64,000 nucleotides of DNA from Pilasporangium apinafurcum (taxonomy: Eukaryota > Oomycota > Peronosporomycetes > Pythiales > Pythiaceae), in NCBI GenBank assembly GCA_001600495.1, contig BCKE01000033.1, positions 240,347 to 304,346 of the forward strand, given 5' to 3'. Shown one piece after another: positions 1 through 13,968 of this stretch. Within the stretch, counting starts at the first letter, position 1. Every line of letters starts with the position of its first letter. The notes beneath the pieces are model-generated. The model was not told where the DNA came from, made no database searches, and was given only the letters and a program-made list of their open reading frames with translations. Position numbers and translations under genes: made by a program.

Positions 1-1396
<1,396 letters not shown>

Positions 1397-1787
1397 CGTT
1401 CCTTGGTGACTGTTATCTGGCTCCTGCTTTGATCAACGCACGTGTTGCGTGCTTTAGCTGTTTCCTCTTTTCGTTGCGCACCTCCTCAAAAAAGCGCGGG
1501 AAGGAAAACGTGTTGATTCGTGTAAGTATACATCAGTTATATGTATACTCAATCAAGTGAGTAGTTTAAAACAGTGAATCTTTGATGAGTGGACCTGATT
1601 TGAGTTTAAAACGATGACGTTTCTCTTGTCCTTTACCTGTGTAAAACGATCACCATATGATCTTATATGAGAGGATCGATGATCATCCAGCGCAAGTGTG
1701 TCATCGCTGCGCATTCCTTTGTTGCTTCAGTTCGAAATCGGAGTTGAAGGGAAGAAGACCAACCGAAGAAGAAGGAGAAGAGGGGAA
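1397..1787. promoter_or_regulatory. Divergent intergenic region between MCM5 and phosphoglycerate mutase
   Basis: This 391-bp gap separates two ATGs pointing away from each other, so it must contain both 5' UTRs and promoters. It is AT-rich around 1520-1660 and purine-rich (GAAGAAGGAGAAG-like) just before the mutase start. I see no clear TATA box and no paired element here. The regulatory role is inferred from gene orientation only. Confidence 0.5.
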
Positions 1788-2731
1788 ATGGCTGGTAAAT
1801 ACGCTACAGCGATTTATGTAGAACGTGCGCATGTGTGTCTGAGAAATGTCTCACTGACTGTCTTTTATGTACATGTAGCCAAGTACCAAATCGTGTTGAT
1901 CCGCCACGGAGAAAGTCAATGGAACGTCGACAACCGCTTCACTGGTTGGCACGACGTTCCGCTTTCCACCACCGGTGCGTGATTTGTATCTTTCTGTGCA
2001 CTTTATTGAATTACAAGTATTCAGAACGATGTTTTCTTCCTTTATCTGTAGGCGAAAAAGAATCGCATGATGCCGGGAAGGTGTTGAAGGAGGCTGGTTT
2101 CCAGTTTGATCTGGCCTACACGTCGGTTCTGAAGCGTGCCATCAAGACGCTGTGGAACATCTTGGAGGAAACGGATCTGATGTGGATTCCAGTAGTGCGA
2201 TCGTGGCGTCTGAATGAACGCCACTACGGTGCGTTGACTGGTCTCAACAAGCAAGAAACCGTCGAGAAGCATGGTATCGAGAAGGTCATGATCTGGCGCC
2301 GTAGTTACGCTACACCACCACCTTCACTTGATGAAAGCAGCGAATACTACCCGGGCAACGACATCAAGTACAAGGACGTACCAAAAGAATTGCTTCCATT
2401 CTCGGAATCACTTGCCACCACGGGTGAACGTGTCCTGCCATACTGGGAGGGAACGATCATCCCGTCCATCAAGGATGGCAAGAAGATCTTGATTGCTGCT
2501 CATGGCAACAGTCTGCGTGCATTGGTTAAGCACTTGGACAACATCCCGGAAGACACAATCACGGGCCTCAACATCCCTACAGGTGTTCCACTTGTGTACG
2601 ATTTGGACGAAAACTTCAAACCTGTCCCACACCCAGATGCCATTGCCCCACTCACGGGTCGTTACGTCGGTAACCAGGAAGAGATCAAGGCGCGCATCGC
2701 TGGTGTTGCGAACCAAACGAAGGCTCATTAA
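1788..2731 (+). CDS. 2,3-bisphosphoglycerate-dependent phosphoglycerate mutase
   Basis: This glycolytic enzyme interconverts 3- and 2-phosphoglycerate in the cytosol. Three exons give a 260-residue protein, normal for the family: 1788-1794 (only 7 nt, ATGGCTG), 1879-1974 and 2052-2731. Joining them yields [18 protein letters not shown], the family N-terminus with the phospho-accepting His in RHGE (residue 12). Reading straight through the first intron would insert an unrelated stretch, which supports the tiny exon. Later landmarks are [28 protein letters not shown] and the second catalytic His in [15 protein letters not shown]. It is divergent from MCM5. The short first exon places an intron right behind the start codon, a pattern also seen in two other genes of this window. 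Confidence 0.95.
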
Positions 2732-3036
2732 ACCAATATTGCCAGTTGTTTGCATAAAAAAGGTTTCTTAGTTGTTAAGAGCAATGGAAAAAGAGTTACA
2801 GGTGACGAATTTTTCGTTATTGCATTATGAATCTTAGATGACTGGTACATCCCATATGGCTTCGGATGGATACGTAGCTCCTTAATATGTCGCGTATGTA
2901 GATCATTGCCGATTCGGTTCTATTAACCAATCAAATGTGCTTATTTACCTATCTGAAGATTTTGATTGGCTGATCATCATAAATCAAGTGCGCCATTCCT
3001 CCTCAACACCCAACGCGAACAAAAGCATTAGCGAAC
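2732..3036. promoter_or_regulatory. Intergenic region with opposed CCAAT boxes
   Basis: The 305-bp gap between the mutase stop and the next ATG contains CCAATCAAA at 2927-2935 and its exact reverse complement TTTGATTGG at 2961-2969. Two CCAAT boxes in opposite orientation about 70-110 bp before the ATG at 3037 resemble an NF-Y-type promoter. The sequence match is direct; the function is inferred. Confidence 0.45.
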
Positions 3037-3948
3037 ATGGGGCGGAAGCAATACAACCAGCTTCAAATGGACGAAGCCGTAGACTTATTCCTGTCGGGAA
3101 AGCGAATGCGTGAAATCAGTCAACAGTTTCCTGCCATCCCGGAGCGTACAATTCGCGAGAAAGCAGTCAAACGGGAGCGCGGTGTCCCTGACGCTCGTCC
3201 TGGACCGAAGCCAGTCCTGGGACCAGAGGCGGAAGCAGAGCTGGTGGAGTGGATTTTACAGAAAAGGAATGAAGGCATACCAGTGACGCGTACCATGATT
3301 CTGGAGAAAGCGAATGAAAAGTTTCGTGGGGTTTATGGTGAGCCAGGCACACTGAAAGTGGGCTGGCTGACCAACTTTAAAACACGGCATCCGAGTCTGT
3401 CACCAAGTGGAAATGGCAAGCGGGCACGAGCAAGTAGTGGCGATAACGTGAATGGTAGTACAGCGAGTAGCGATGACGATGGCAGAGAAGATAGAACAAG
3501 CAGAATGGACGGAATGGAGACGAGAGCAAAGCTAAAAGAGTCTCAAACCAAGAGCAAACGGAAACGAGCTCCAGCCCCTGAACGACGGTCAGCTAAGCAA
3601 CAGCGTGCAAATAACGACACAGCTTCTGGTTCAAGGAAAACATCAAGCGAAACTAGCGGAGATGACGGCAAAGCTCAGCCTCCAGTACTATTTCCGGCGA
3701 TGTGGTCCGGGATGGTGCCTTCGATGATGATGATGAATCATCACTGGACGAAGCAGATAGAAGAGCACGACAAAATGCTACGAACAATCATGCAAACAAC
3801 CGAGAAACTGATGGAGATCCAAGCGGAGCAGCAACAAATGCTGCAGCAGATCTTAACACAAGTACAGAATCCACAACAACCAACGCAGCCTCGAGGAGAG
3901 AGAGAAAAAAGAGCAGAGAGCGAACCACCAGGTGTTGATGAGAAGTAA
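3037..3948 (+). CDS. CENP-B/pipsqueak-type helix-turn-helix protein without transposase domain
   Basis: This intronless gene encodes 303 residues. Residues 1-50 (YNQLQMDEAVDLFLSGKRM, then IPERTIREKAVKR) look like a psq-type HTH. Residues 60-125 (GPKPVLGPEAEAELVEWIL, then KVGWLTNFKTRHPSLS) match the second HTH of CENP-B/pogo-family transposases, so the DNA-binding half of such a transposase is present. No DDE catalytic domain follows. Instead residues 125-225 are low-complexity and Lys/Arg/Ser-rich (KSKRKRAPAPERR, a likely nuclear localisation signal), and residues 255-290 form a Gln-rich amphipathic helix. The intact frame and promoter CCAAT boxes suggest a host gene derived from a transposon, a transcription-factor-like role that is inference. 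It could also be a non-autonomous transposon remnant. Confidence 0.8.
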   Translation: MGRKQYNQLQMDEAVDLFLSGKRMREISQQFPAIPERTIREKAVKRERGVPDARPGPKPVLGPEAEAELVEWILQKRNEGIPVTRTMILEKANEKFRGVYGEPGTLKVGWLTNFKTRHPSLSPSGNGKRARASSGDNVNGSTASSDDDGREDRTSRMDGMETRAKLKESQTKSKRKRAPAPERRSAKQQRANNDTASGSRKTSSETSGDDGKAQPPVLFPAMWSGMVPSMMMMNHHWTKQIEEHDKMLRTIMQTTEKLMEIQAEQQQMLQQILTQVQNPQQPTQPRGEREKRAESEPPGVDEK

Positions 3949-4289
3949 CAAAACAATCAACTGTTTTGCCAATCAGATAAACGCACAACGCCAGCACTTA
4001 TTTTCCGCAGCTATTTAATCGATTGCGCTACAACCACTGAGGAAATCAGTTTGAGGATCACTCGTTAAAAGTAAAGGAAGATACCAATATGAACAAAAGA
4101 AGCACCTGACAGCCGGCCAATAATGCTGGTCATTATCGGGTATGTGTATATGTATGTCGGCTACATAAATGTTTTTCTAGGTACAAGACCTGGATTATTG
4201 TCTTACTGTATTTATGATCCTTGCCATTGTTGGCGATAGGTTGTCTTTCTTCGCTATCCAAGTGATTCGCAGATCGGCTTCATGATGGT

Positions 4290-4613
4290 CCATAACGCGC
4301 TGAAACATCACGTGAAGACTCTAAAAGGTGTGGTAGAAGCGTTTTCGACCCAAGTCGAACGTGAGCAGGCAGTGATAATAGTGATTTGTGAAGGAAAAGC
4401 ATAATGTTCTCAATCACAAGTGGAAGCACTTGAAGCTTAAGTTCTTGGTGTACTTACGCGACTTAAGCTTCGAGCGCTTTCGTTTGTGATTGAGAACATT
4501 ATGCTTTTCCTTCACAAATCACTATTATCACTGCCTGCTCACGTTCGACTTAGGTCGAAAACGCTTCTACCACACCTTTTAGAGTTTTCACATGGTGTTT
4601 CAGTGCGTTGTGG
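4290..4613 (+). repeat. Long inverted repeat, 153-bp arms with 18-nt loop
   Basis: Arms 4290-4442 and 4461-4613 are reverse complements without a single insertion or deletion. Position sums are constant at 8903. By hand I count 11 mismatches in 153, about 93% identity, and all 11 are transitions. In an RNA read from the + strand, eight of the mismatches become G:U wobble pairs and three become A:C mismatches, so the hairpin would still pair almost fully. The spacer 4443-4460 is 18 nt. The arms include a central AAGCTTAAGT. It may be a hairpin-RNA gene feeding small-RNA silencing, or a foldback (MITE-like) transposon. No protein is encoded. I placed it on + because that strand gives the better RNA fold. 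Confidence 0.9.
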
Positions 4614-5001
4614 TTAGTATCCCAAGTGCTTTGACATCCTTTGTGAACAACAGCCAACAATGTCGCTACGATGGTGACAATCCACATAATAAAACCACAG
4701 TGTCGATATCCCATGTCGACACGCGTGTGGTGTTTACCATATTGACGATACCTTATCTTGTTCAAATTGGTGCTCTCTGCCTTCCTGTCCTGTTAAAAAT
4801 TTCGTGCGGAGCTGTCGTTCTTCTATAAAATGGCTGTGCTTGTGTTGATCAGATTTGCGATTCATATCGAAGCCTGTCTTCATTATAAATTGCTTACGTC
4901 TATGATTAACTCTTATCAAGGTGTTCAATTGACACCCAAGAGCTACCACTGCTATACCAACAGATCACAAGCCCATTGTATACGTTGTAAACATATTTTA
5001 T

Positions 5002-5095
5002 CCACTGAAAAAGCATAGTGAAGGACATGTGAAAATGCCTACTTTCGTAGCGATCCGTTCGACATCATGTACGTGTCATGCTGCTTTTTCAGTGG
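5002..5095. repeat. Short inverted repeat (possible MITE remnant)
   Basis: CCACTGAAAAAGCA at 5002-5015 is repeated as its exact reverse complement TGCTTTTTCAGTGG at 5082-5095. The 94-bp interval between the outer ends has no coding character. It lies about 400 bp from the large hairpin and could be a miniature foldback element or a structured 3' region. Evidence is limited to the 14-bp perfect arms. Confidence 0.5.
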
Positions 5096-5311
5096 TGCAC
5101 GTGAGAACCGATAAAGACGGAAACTGAGGTGCGTAATACCAGATGTGAAGCGATTCAATAGTCGCTAGTCAAGTAGAACGCACAACCTTCAAAGACAGTT
5201 TTGCTGTGTTCTACCAGAACGCTTAAAAGCTCATGGACACAAAAAAATTCCAAGCATGGAAATAGAGTCGAGGATATGCGCGTTCGTTAAGAATGATCCG
5301 TTTTCTGCATT

Positions 5312-6941
<1,630 letters not shown>

Positions 6942-7168
6942 CGCTTGCCAATGCTGCTTTCTCGTTCGATTCCACCAAATACTACAGATGTACGAAGAAG
7001 GACCAAAGAGAGTGATGGTAATCGATACTTAATCAAGACTATAAGAGTTGAACTTTGGAAAACTGTCGAGTAAAATTCAACTTTGTTTCACACATATGGA
7101 TTTTTCATTGCCATTCATCACCCATTTCCACATTTGGGTTTTTCCTCAACTCAACATGTGCCGCAGCA

Positions 7169-8995
<1,827 letters not shown>

Positions 8996-9046
8996 CTTGA
9001 TCTTGCTGAGTTCTGTTTTCTCGCAAGGTGAAGAGCAATGTTACCA

Positions 9047-9095
9047 CACGACACGTGACGACACACATTGCTAATCAGTGTCGACACGTGTTGTG
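9047..9095. promoter_or_regulatory. Paired CACGTG inverted repeat in the CBS/SHMT divergent promoter
   Basis: The 17-mers 9047-9063 and 9079-9095 are reverse complements with two mismatches. Each holds a CACGTG E-box core (9052-9057 and 9085-9090). They sit 52 bp upstream of the CBS ATG and about 390 bp upstream of the SHMT ATG. CACGTG is the bHLH core recognised, for example, by yeast Cbf1 at sulfur amino-acid genes. That a comparable factor acts here is inference. The rest of the 491-bp intergenic region (8996-9486) holds a poly-C run of about 10 near 9450 and otherwise nothing I recognise. Confidence 0.55.
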
Positions 9096-9486
9096 AAAGG
9101 CACCGTTTTGTTTGGGCAATAACGCGGCGGGTAGGGGAAAAACCTGGGGAGGAACGTGCCCAACTTGAGCCCATAAGAATGCGTTTCTGGAGGTTCAACA
9201 ACTGCCCAACGCTTGGCGACCAGCACTTTGGACATCCGCTTTCAACTCTTAAAATGTATACCCTGTTTATGAAGTATGCATCCTCTTTTGTTTTAACTAT
9301 TTTTTTGATTGTATAAATACATACACTGACAAATAGGATCCGTTCCTGCAATGCGCCTAAGAGTGATGGTCGCTTCATGTTGATGGTTGTGAAGCACTGC
9401 CGACCATTGGCGATGTCATTTTGGAACTCGAAGCTCAAGACCCAAGACTTTCTCCCCCCCCCCGCCTACCACTCCTTATCAGAACG

Positions 9487-11104
9487 ATGCCTCTCGTACG
9501 TATCCACCTCTACTAAGTCTCTGGTAAAAAGAGACTCGAAATGCTGACTCTTGATGAATTTATGTGTAATACAGGCTGGAAACGTCTCGCTGGAAGAGCA
9601 AGATCCTGAAATCTTCAACCTGATTGAAGCAGAAAAGAACCGTCAATGGAAGTGTCTGGAACTGATCGCCTCGGAGGTAAGGAGTTGTCAACATTCACTC
9701 ATAACCACAGTGGTGGTGCACTAGAGCCATGTTGAAGTCGTCTAGAACTACTTCAACATGCAGTGTAAAACAGACAGGATGACTGATGAGATTGCGTGTT
9801 TGCTGTGTCTTGTACATTAGAACTTTACCTCCCGCGCTGTCATGGACTGCCTTGGTTCGTGCTTGACCAACAAGTATGCAGAAGGTCTCCCGAATGCGCG
9901 TTACTACGGTGGTAACGAGGTCATCGACAAGATTGAAATTCTCTGCCAACAACGTGCCTTGAAGGCGTACGGCTTGGACCATGAGAAGTGGGGTGTCAAT
10001 GTGCAGCCATACTCTGGCAGTCCAGCCAACTTTGCTGTCTACACCGGCTTGCTCCGCCCCCACGACCGTATCATGGGTTTGGACTTGCCCAGTGGAGGTC
10101 ACTTGACTCACGGTTTCTACACCTACTCCAAGGCTGAAAAGACCCGTAAGGCTGTGTCTGCTACTTCGGTCTACTTTGAGAGTCTGCCATACCGCATCAA
10201 CTCTGAGACTGGTTTGATTGACTTCGATGCTCTTGCTGAACAAGCCGCTCTCTTCAAGCCGGCCCTCATTGTTTGTGGTGGCAGCGCGTACCCACGTGAC
10301 TGGGACTACGCTCGCTTCCGTCAAATCGCTGATGACAATGGCGCGCTGTTGATGTGCGATATGGCTCACTACAGTGGTTTGGTTGTCACTGGCGAACACA
10401 ACAGCCCCTTTGAATACTGCGACATCGTTACCACCACGACACACAAGAGTCTGCGTGGTCCTCGCGCCGGTATGATCTTCTTCCGCCGTGACGAACGTGG
10501 TTTCGAACCACGCATCAACAACGCTGTGTTCCCAGCTCTCCAGGGTGGCCCTCACGAACACCAGATTGCTGGTATTGCTGCTCAATTGAAGGAGTGCATG
10601 ACCGATGACTTCAAGACATACGTTCGTCAATTGAAGGCCAACGCTAAGATCCTTGCCAAGACCTTGATGGACAAGGGCTACAGCTTGGTTACTGGTGGCA
10701 CTGACAACCATTTGATCTTGTGGGACTTGCGCCCTGTCAACGTGACCGGCTCCAAGCTGGAAAAGCTTTGCGACATTGTGTGCATTACGTTGAACAAGAA
10801 CGCCGTCTTGGGTGACCGCAGTGCGCTGACTCCAGGTGGTGTGCGTATTGGTACGCCTGCTTTGACCAGTCGTGGTTTCAAAGAGAACGACTTTGTCAAG
10901 GTCGCAGAGTTTTTGGATCGTGCTGTCCAGTTGTGCGTTGAGATTCAAGCCACCAGTGGCAAGAAGTTGGTGGACTTCATCAAGGCCGCTGAAGTGCATG
11001 AAGGTGTGAAGCAACTGCGTCGTGATGTGAATGATCTCGCAACTTCGTTCGAAATGCCTGGCTTTGACGTCAGCACCATGCGCAACAAGACCATTGAAGA
11101 ATAA
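9487..11104 (+). CDS. SHMT: Serine hydroxymethyltransferase
   Basis: This PLP enzyme converts serine and tetrahydrofolate to glycine and methylene-tetrahydrofolate. Three exons fit: 9487-9495 (9 nt, ATG CCT CTC), 9575-9676 and 9821-11104, giving 464 residues. The joined start is [19 protein letters not shown], without an organellar presequence, so a cytosolic form is likely. Family landmarks are [35 protein letters not shown], the PLP lysine in [14 protein letters not shown] (about residue 246) and [14 protein letters not shown]. The C-terminal part contains [20 protein letters not shown]. Codon use is strongly biased, as in highly expressed genes, which leaves a long empty frame on the opposite strand. 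It is divergent from cystathionine beta-synthase, which uses the same substrate, serine. Confidence 0.96.
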
Positions 11105-11365
11105 ATACTAACCACCATTTTCACTCGCTCTCAGTCCACCGTTGCTATGCAGTAGAGTACGTGGTCTATCCATAATTTCCAGTGCGAGTTCTTGATGTTG
11201 AAGTAGAAAGCAACAGAATAGCCTAAACTAAAATAACAGGTACATACTGTGCAGTCACAGTCGATTGAGAAAACTAATGCAATGCTCTTTGATATAGTGA
11301 AGTCTCACTTTATTATTGGTACGCGGCTACTGATACATGTGGTGAAGATAATAATCCTAGCTTGT

Positions 11366-12637
11366 CTAGGTGAAACTACGTGCCAACATGGGCGTGTCCT
11401 CGTCCGCTTCTGGCACAGGGTGGCAGTGTGTCGTCGAACGAGCGACGGATGCTGCGCTCCAGCGCGGATGAGAAGATTGATAACTCTGTTGGCTAAGTAA
11501 TAGAAGCGCCTCTTCCTGGGCAATGGTGAGTGCGTCACAATTTCCAGCCTCAAGAACGCATTTGGAGCAGAAAAGACGCTTGGTGTCTAGGACACGTTGT
11601 TGGTCATTGTTGTAGACAAACAGCCGCTTCGTGACACAGCACTTGGAGCAGATCATGCGGTGGCAGCCCATACACGAGTGTTTCCGTCGACTGCTGAAAC
11701 CCAAGCGCTGAGTGATACTCGCACGTGAGGGTCTATTCCCACAGAGTCCACAGCCTGTATACGGGTCTTCTGGTTCCAGTTTATATTGCTTAATGACCCC
11801 GCTCGTGGCATTCCGGAGCCACCATATGAGCTTTTTTGTACGTGCATACTCACATTCTCTTGTCATTGAGAATAGCCACTGGTTGGCAATAACGTGCATG
11901 ACGAGGTCATCGCTCGGAAAGTCGAAGAACCCACGCACAAAGCACTCGACTTGAGTAGGTGATCGTTCTTTGTAGATCGCACACACTGACATGTTGGTGC
12001 GTTGGATGCCGAGATCATCGAAGAGTGGGAATTCGGAGACGTCGATTGAGTGGAAGAGGTGGTAGCCGATACGGGAATCAGTAAGGGGGTGTTTTGTCAG
12101 CACCCCCGTGGCTTCAATACCGACATAGTCACGTGGCTCCGTACGCGCTGGCATCGTAAACGAGTGCGTATGTAGACACCACTTAACGGCCAAGTGGCGC
12201 ATTGGGTCATCAGCAGTCGGCTCAGCAATGGGGAAAACTACTTTGGCATCAATCAACGTGTCTTCCATGCATTTCGCGCGCACTTTCATCGACTCCTCCG
12301 TCGATGCCATTACGGAGTACATTATATCATCCAGCGACCCCTCGAGTGTGCCATTGAGTAATAGTGTTTGCGGTCCCAGCGCGTCTTCGTCGTTTGGTGT
12401 CTTGACCGCAAACGACATTCGCCGCCGTCTCACTGGTCGCTCTTTGTATACGCGCAGTCCTTCTTTTCTCCTCAGTTCCTTCCATTGTGCGGTGTCTACC
12501 TGTCTTTGACGGTTCGTCAAGAGTTCCTCAAATTGTTCGATGGTTTGTTGAACAACATCGTCCTTGAGCTGCCGGAGATCATCTTGGTCTGGCATAGACA
12601 ACATCACAACCGGGAGTTCTGGTGCCTTCATTCTCAT
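11366..12637 (-). CDS. START-like and FYVE-related zinc-finger protein (tandem copy 1)
   Basis: This single exon encodes 423 residues. Residues about 20-270 resemble the oomycete START-like lipid-transfer fold, including LEGSLDDIMYSVMAST, DDPMRHLAVKWCLHTH, DYVGIEATGVL and HVIANQWLFSMTRECEYART. Residues about 295-365 form a FYVE-type zinc finger with Cys pairs CGLCG, CMGCH, CSKCC and a final CSKCV. The basic R(R/K)HHC ribbon typical of PI3P binders is reduced to SRRKHSCMGCH. The protein probably binds lipid on endosomal or other membranes, inferred from domain content. The adjacent gene at 13969-15300 is a clear paralogue with the same order of motifs, so the pair is a local duplication. A second, longer type of START-FYVE pair lies at 53-60 kb. 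Confidence 0.88.
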   Translation of the reverse strand: MRMKAPELPVVMLSMPDQDDLRQLKDDVVQQTIEQFEELLTNRQRQVDTAQWKELRRKEGLRVYKERPVRRRRMSFAVKTPNDEDALGPQTLLLNGTLEGSLDDIMYSVMASTEESMKVRAKCMEDTLIDAKVVFPIAEPTADDPMRHLAVKWCLHTHSFTMPARTEPRDYVGIEATGVLTKHPLTDSRIGYHLFHSIDVSEFPLFDDLGIQRTNMSVCAIYKERSPTQVECFVRGFFDFPSDDLVMHVIANQWLFSMTRECEYARTKKLIWWLRNATSGVIKQYKLEPEDPYTGCGLCGNRPSRASITQRLGFSSRRKHSCMGCHRMICSKCCVTKRLFVYNNDQQRVLDTKRLFCSKCVLEAGNCDALTIAQEEALLLLSQQSYQSSHPRWSAASVARSTTHCHPVPEADEDTPMLARSFT

Positions 12638-13968
12638 ATTTGAATATCTACCCCAAACGACCTTACGCCCTCACCAGCAATTTCGTTGTGAGAGCATACT
12701 AACGCACCTGCATTTTGTGCGTGTGAGTGTGACAGAGAGCGCGATCCTCCAAGAGTCTGGCGTGCCAACTGCGTGGGTTTGGTTCTCGTCTGGCCGCGCG
12801 GATTTTGGCGCCGAAGTGGTCCGTATACATTTGCTTTTTGGTGGGCACCTACCCACTGTCACAAAATCAGATGTAATAATGATGGTCTGTATCTAAAAAG
12901 TATAATAAATTCAAGTAAAAATTTACTATGTATCCTATTATGGTATTTTGATGTTGGTGAAAAGTAGTCAATATACCTTTATTTGATATCGTTCTATTTT
13001 TCTCCGCGTTTACAACATGAACAAGTGGTGTATAGCGGAGACTAAATTTTCTATGTGCGTTGCAATGTCTCGACGGGGTGAGTGGATTTCTCGCCAAAGA
13101 ATACTCTACCATAGTCTTACTCAGGTGAACACAATATTTGCTCTATTTTGCCCACTCCACCTGCTCACTGGCAGTAGACATCAAAACGATGGTACGCCAC
13201 AATCACACAGTCCAGCAGTGGGCGACCGAAACCGTCTTCTGCAGCAATAAAATCCGGACAGTGCACCTGGACTCTCATCCATTTTGTTATCAGCTGCAAT
13301 TTTGTACAAGAATCATTGATGACGATCCACTTCAATGGCATAAATCAATGATGAGCGATTGATATTTCCGTCATTTGTTCAGTTCTGGATCGGCATTAAG
13401 GTCAAGTAAGCGCTGCGCATAGCTTAGCAGAATTTTGATCGGCTCAACCACAAACGTACCTTACTCAACCTATCCATCACTGCTTGAAGTATGGGTTCAA
13501 TGTACGCGCACGTTATGGATAAAAAGACAGTTCTGTGGACAGCCATCCATCCATCGGCAGCTGCTGTGGTCGACGGATCCGCAAGTGGTCGAGCAGGTTA
13601 GGAATTGTGGATGACGATATGGATCGTCAGCCACATTTCAAAACTAGCTAACCAAGCATCCAACATTACTGGTAATGGGATCGCACACATGAAGCTCATG
13701 TTCCAAGCGTTGTGCCTGCTTCGACTACGCTCTTCATGCACCATGCACAGCATGGTGAAAACCTTTTCAGGCAATCACGCATGCCAGCTTTCATCCGAAA
13801 AGCAATAAGAATCGCTTACACGTGTCGCAACTCGCGAATAACGCCAACAGATTTTAACACAAACAAGTCTTGATCCAATCATCCCCCACATCAACTATGT
13901 CGACGATTGAGAGAAGAATACTTCCATTGTTATTATTTTGTTTTCCACTAGATATTCAACGACCACTT
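12638..13968. other. Intergenic region between tandem START-FYVE genes
   Basis: These 1.3 kb separate the start of copy 1 from the stop of copy 2. They should contain the promoter of copy 1. A palindromic GGCGCC lies near 12810. Frames here are short (up to about 70 codons) without recognisable motifs, so I see no gene. Confidence 0.5.

Larger units (their letters stand above)
3949..5311. other. Gene-free stretch carrying two inverted repeats
   Basis: No open frame here has the codon character or similarity of a gene; the longest frames (60-78 codons) have no recognisable motif. The stretch holds a long near-perfect hairpin (4290-4613) and a smaller one (5002-5095), both described separately. 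It separates the HTH protein gene from the 3' end of the FtsH-like gene. Confidence 0.6.

Noticed and set aside
9695-11014. 439-codon open frame on the strand opposite serine hydroxymethyltransferase
   Set aside because: It mirrors the strongly biased codons of SHMT, has no recognisable domain and ends with the SHMT exon. It is a codon-bias shadow.
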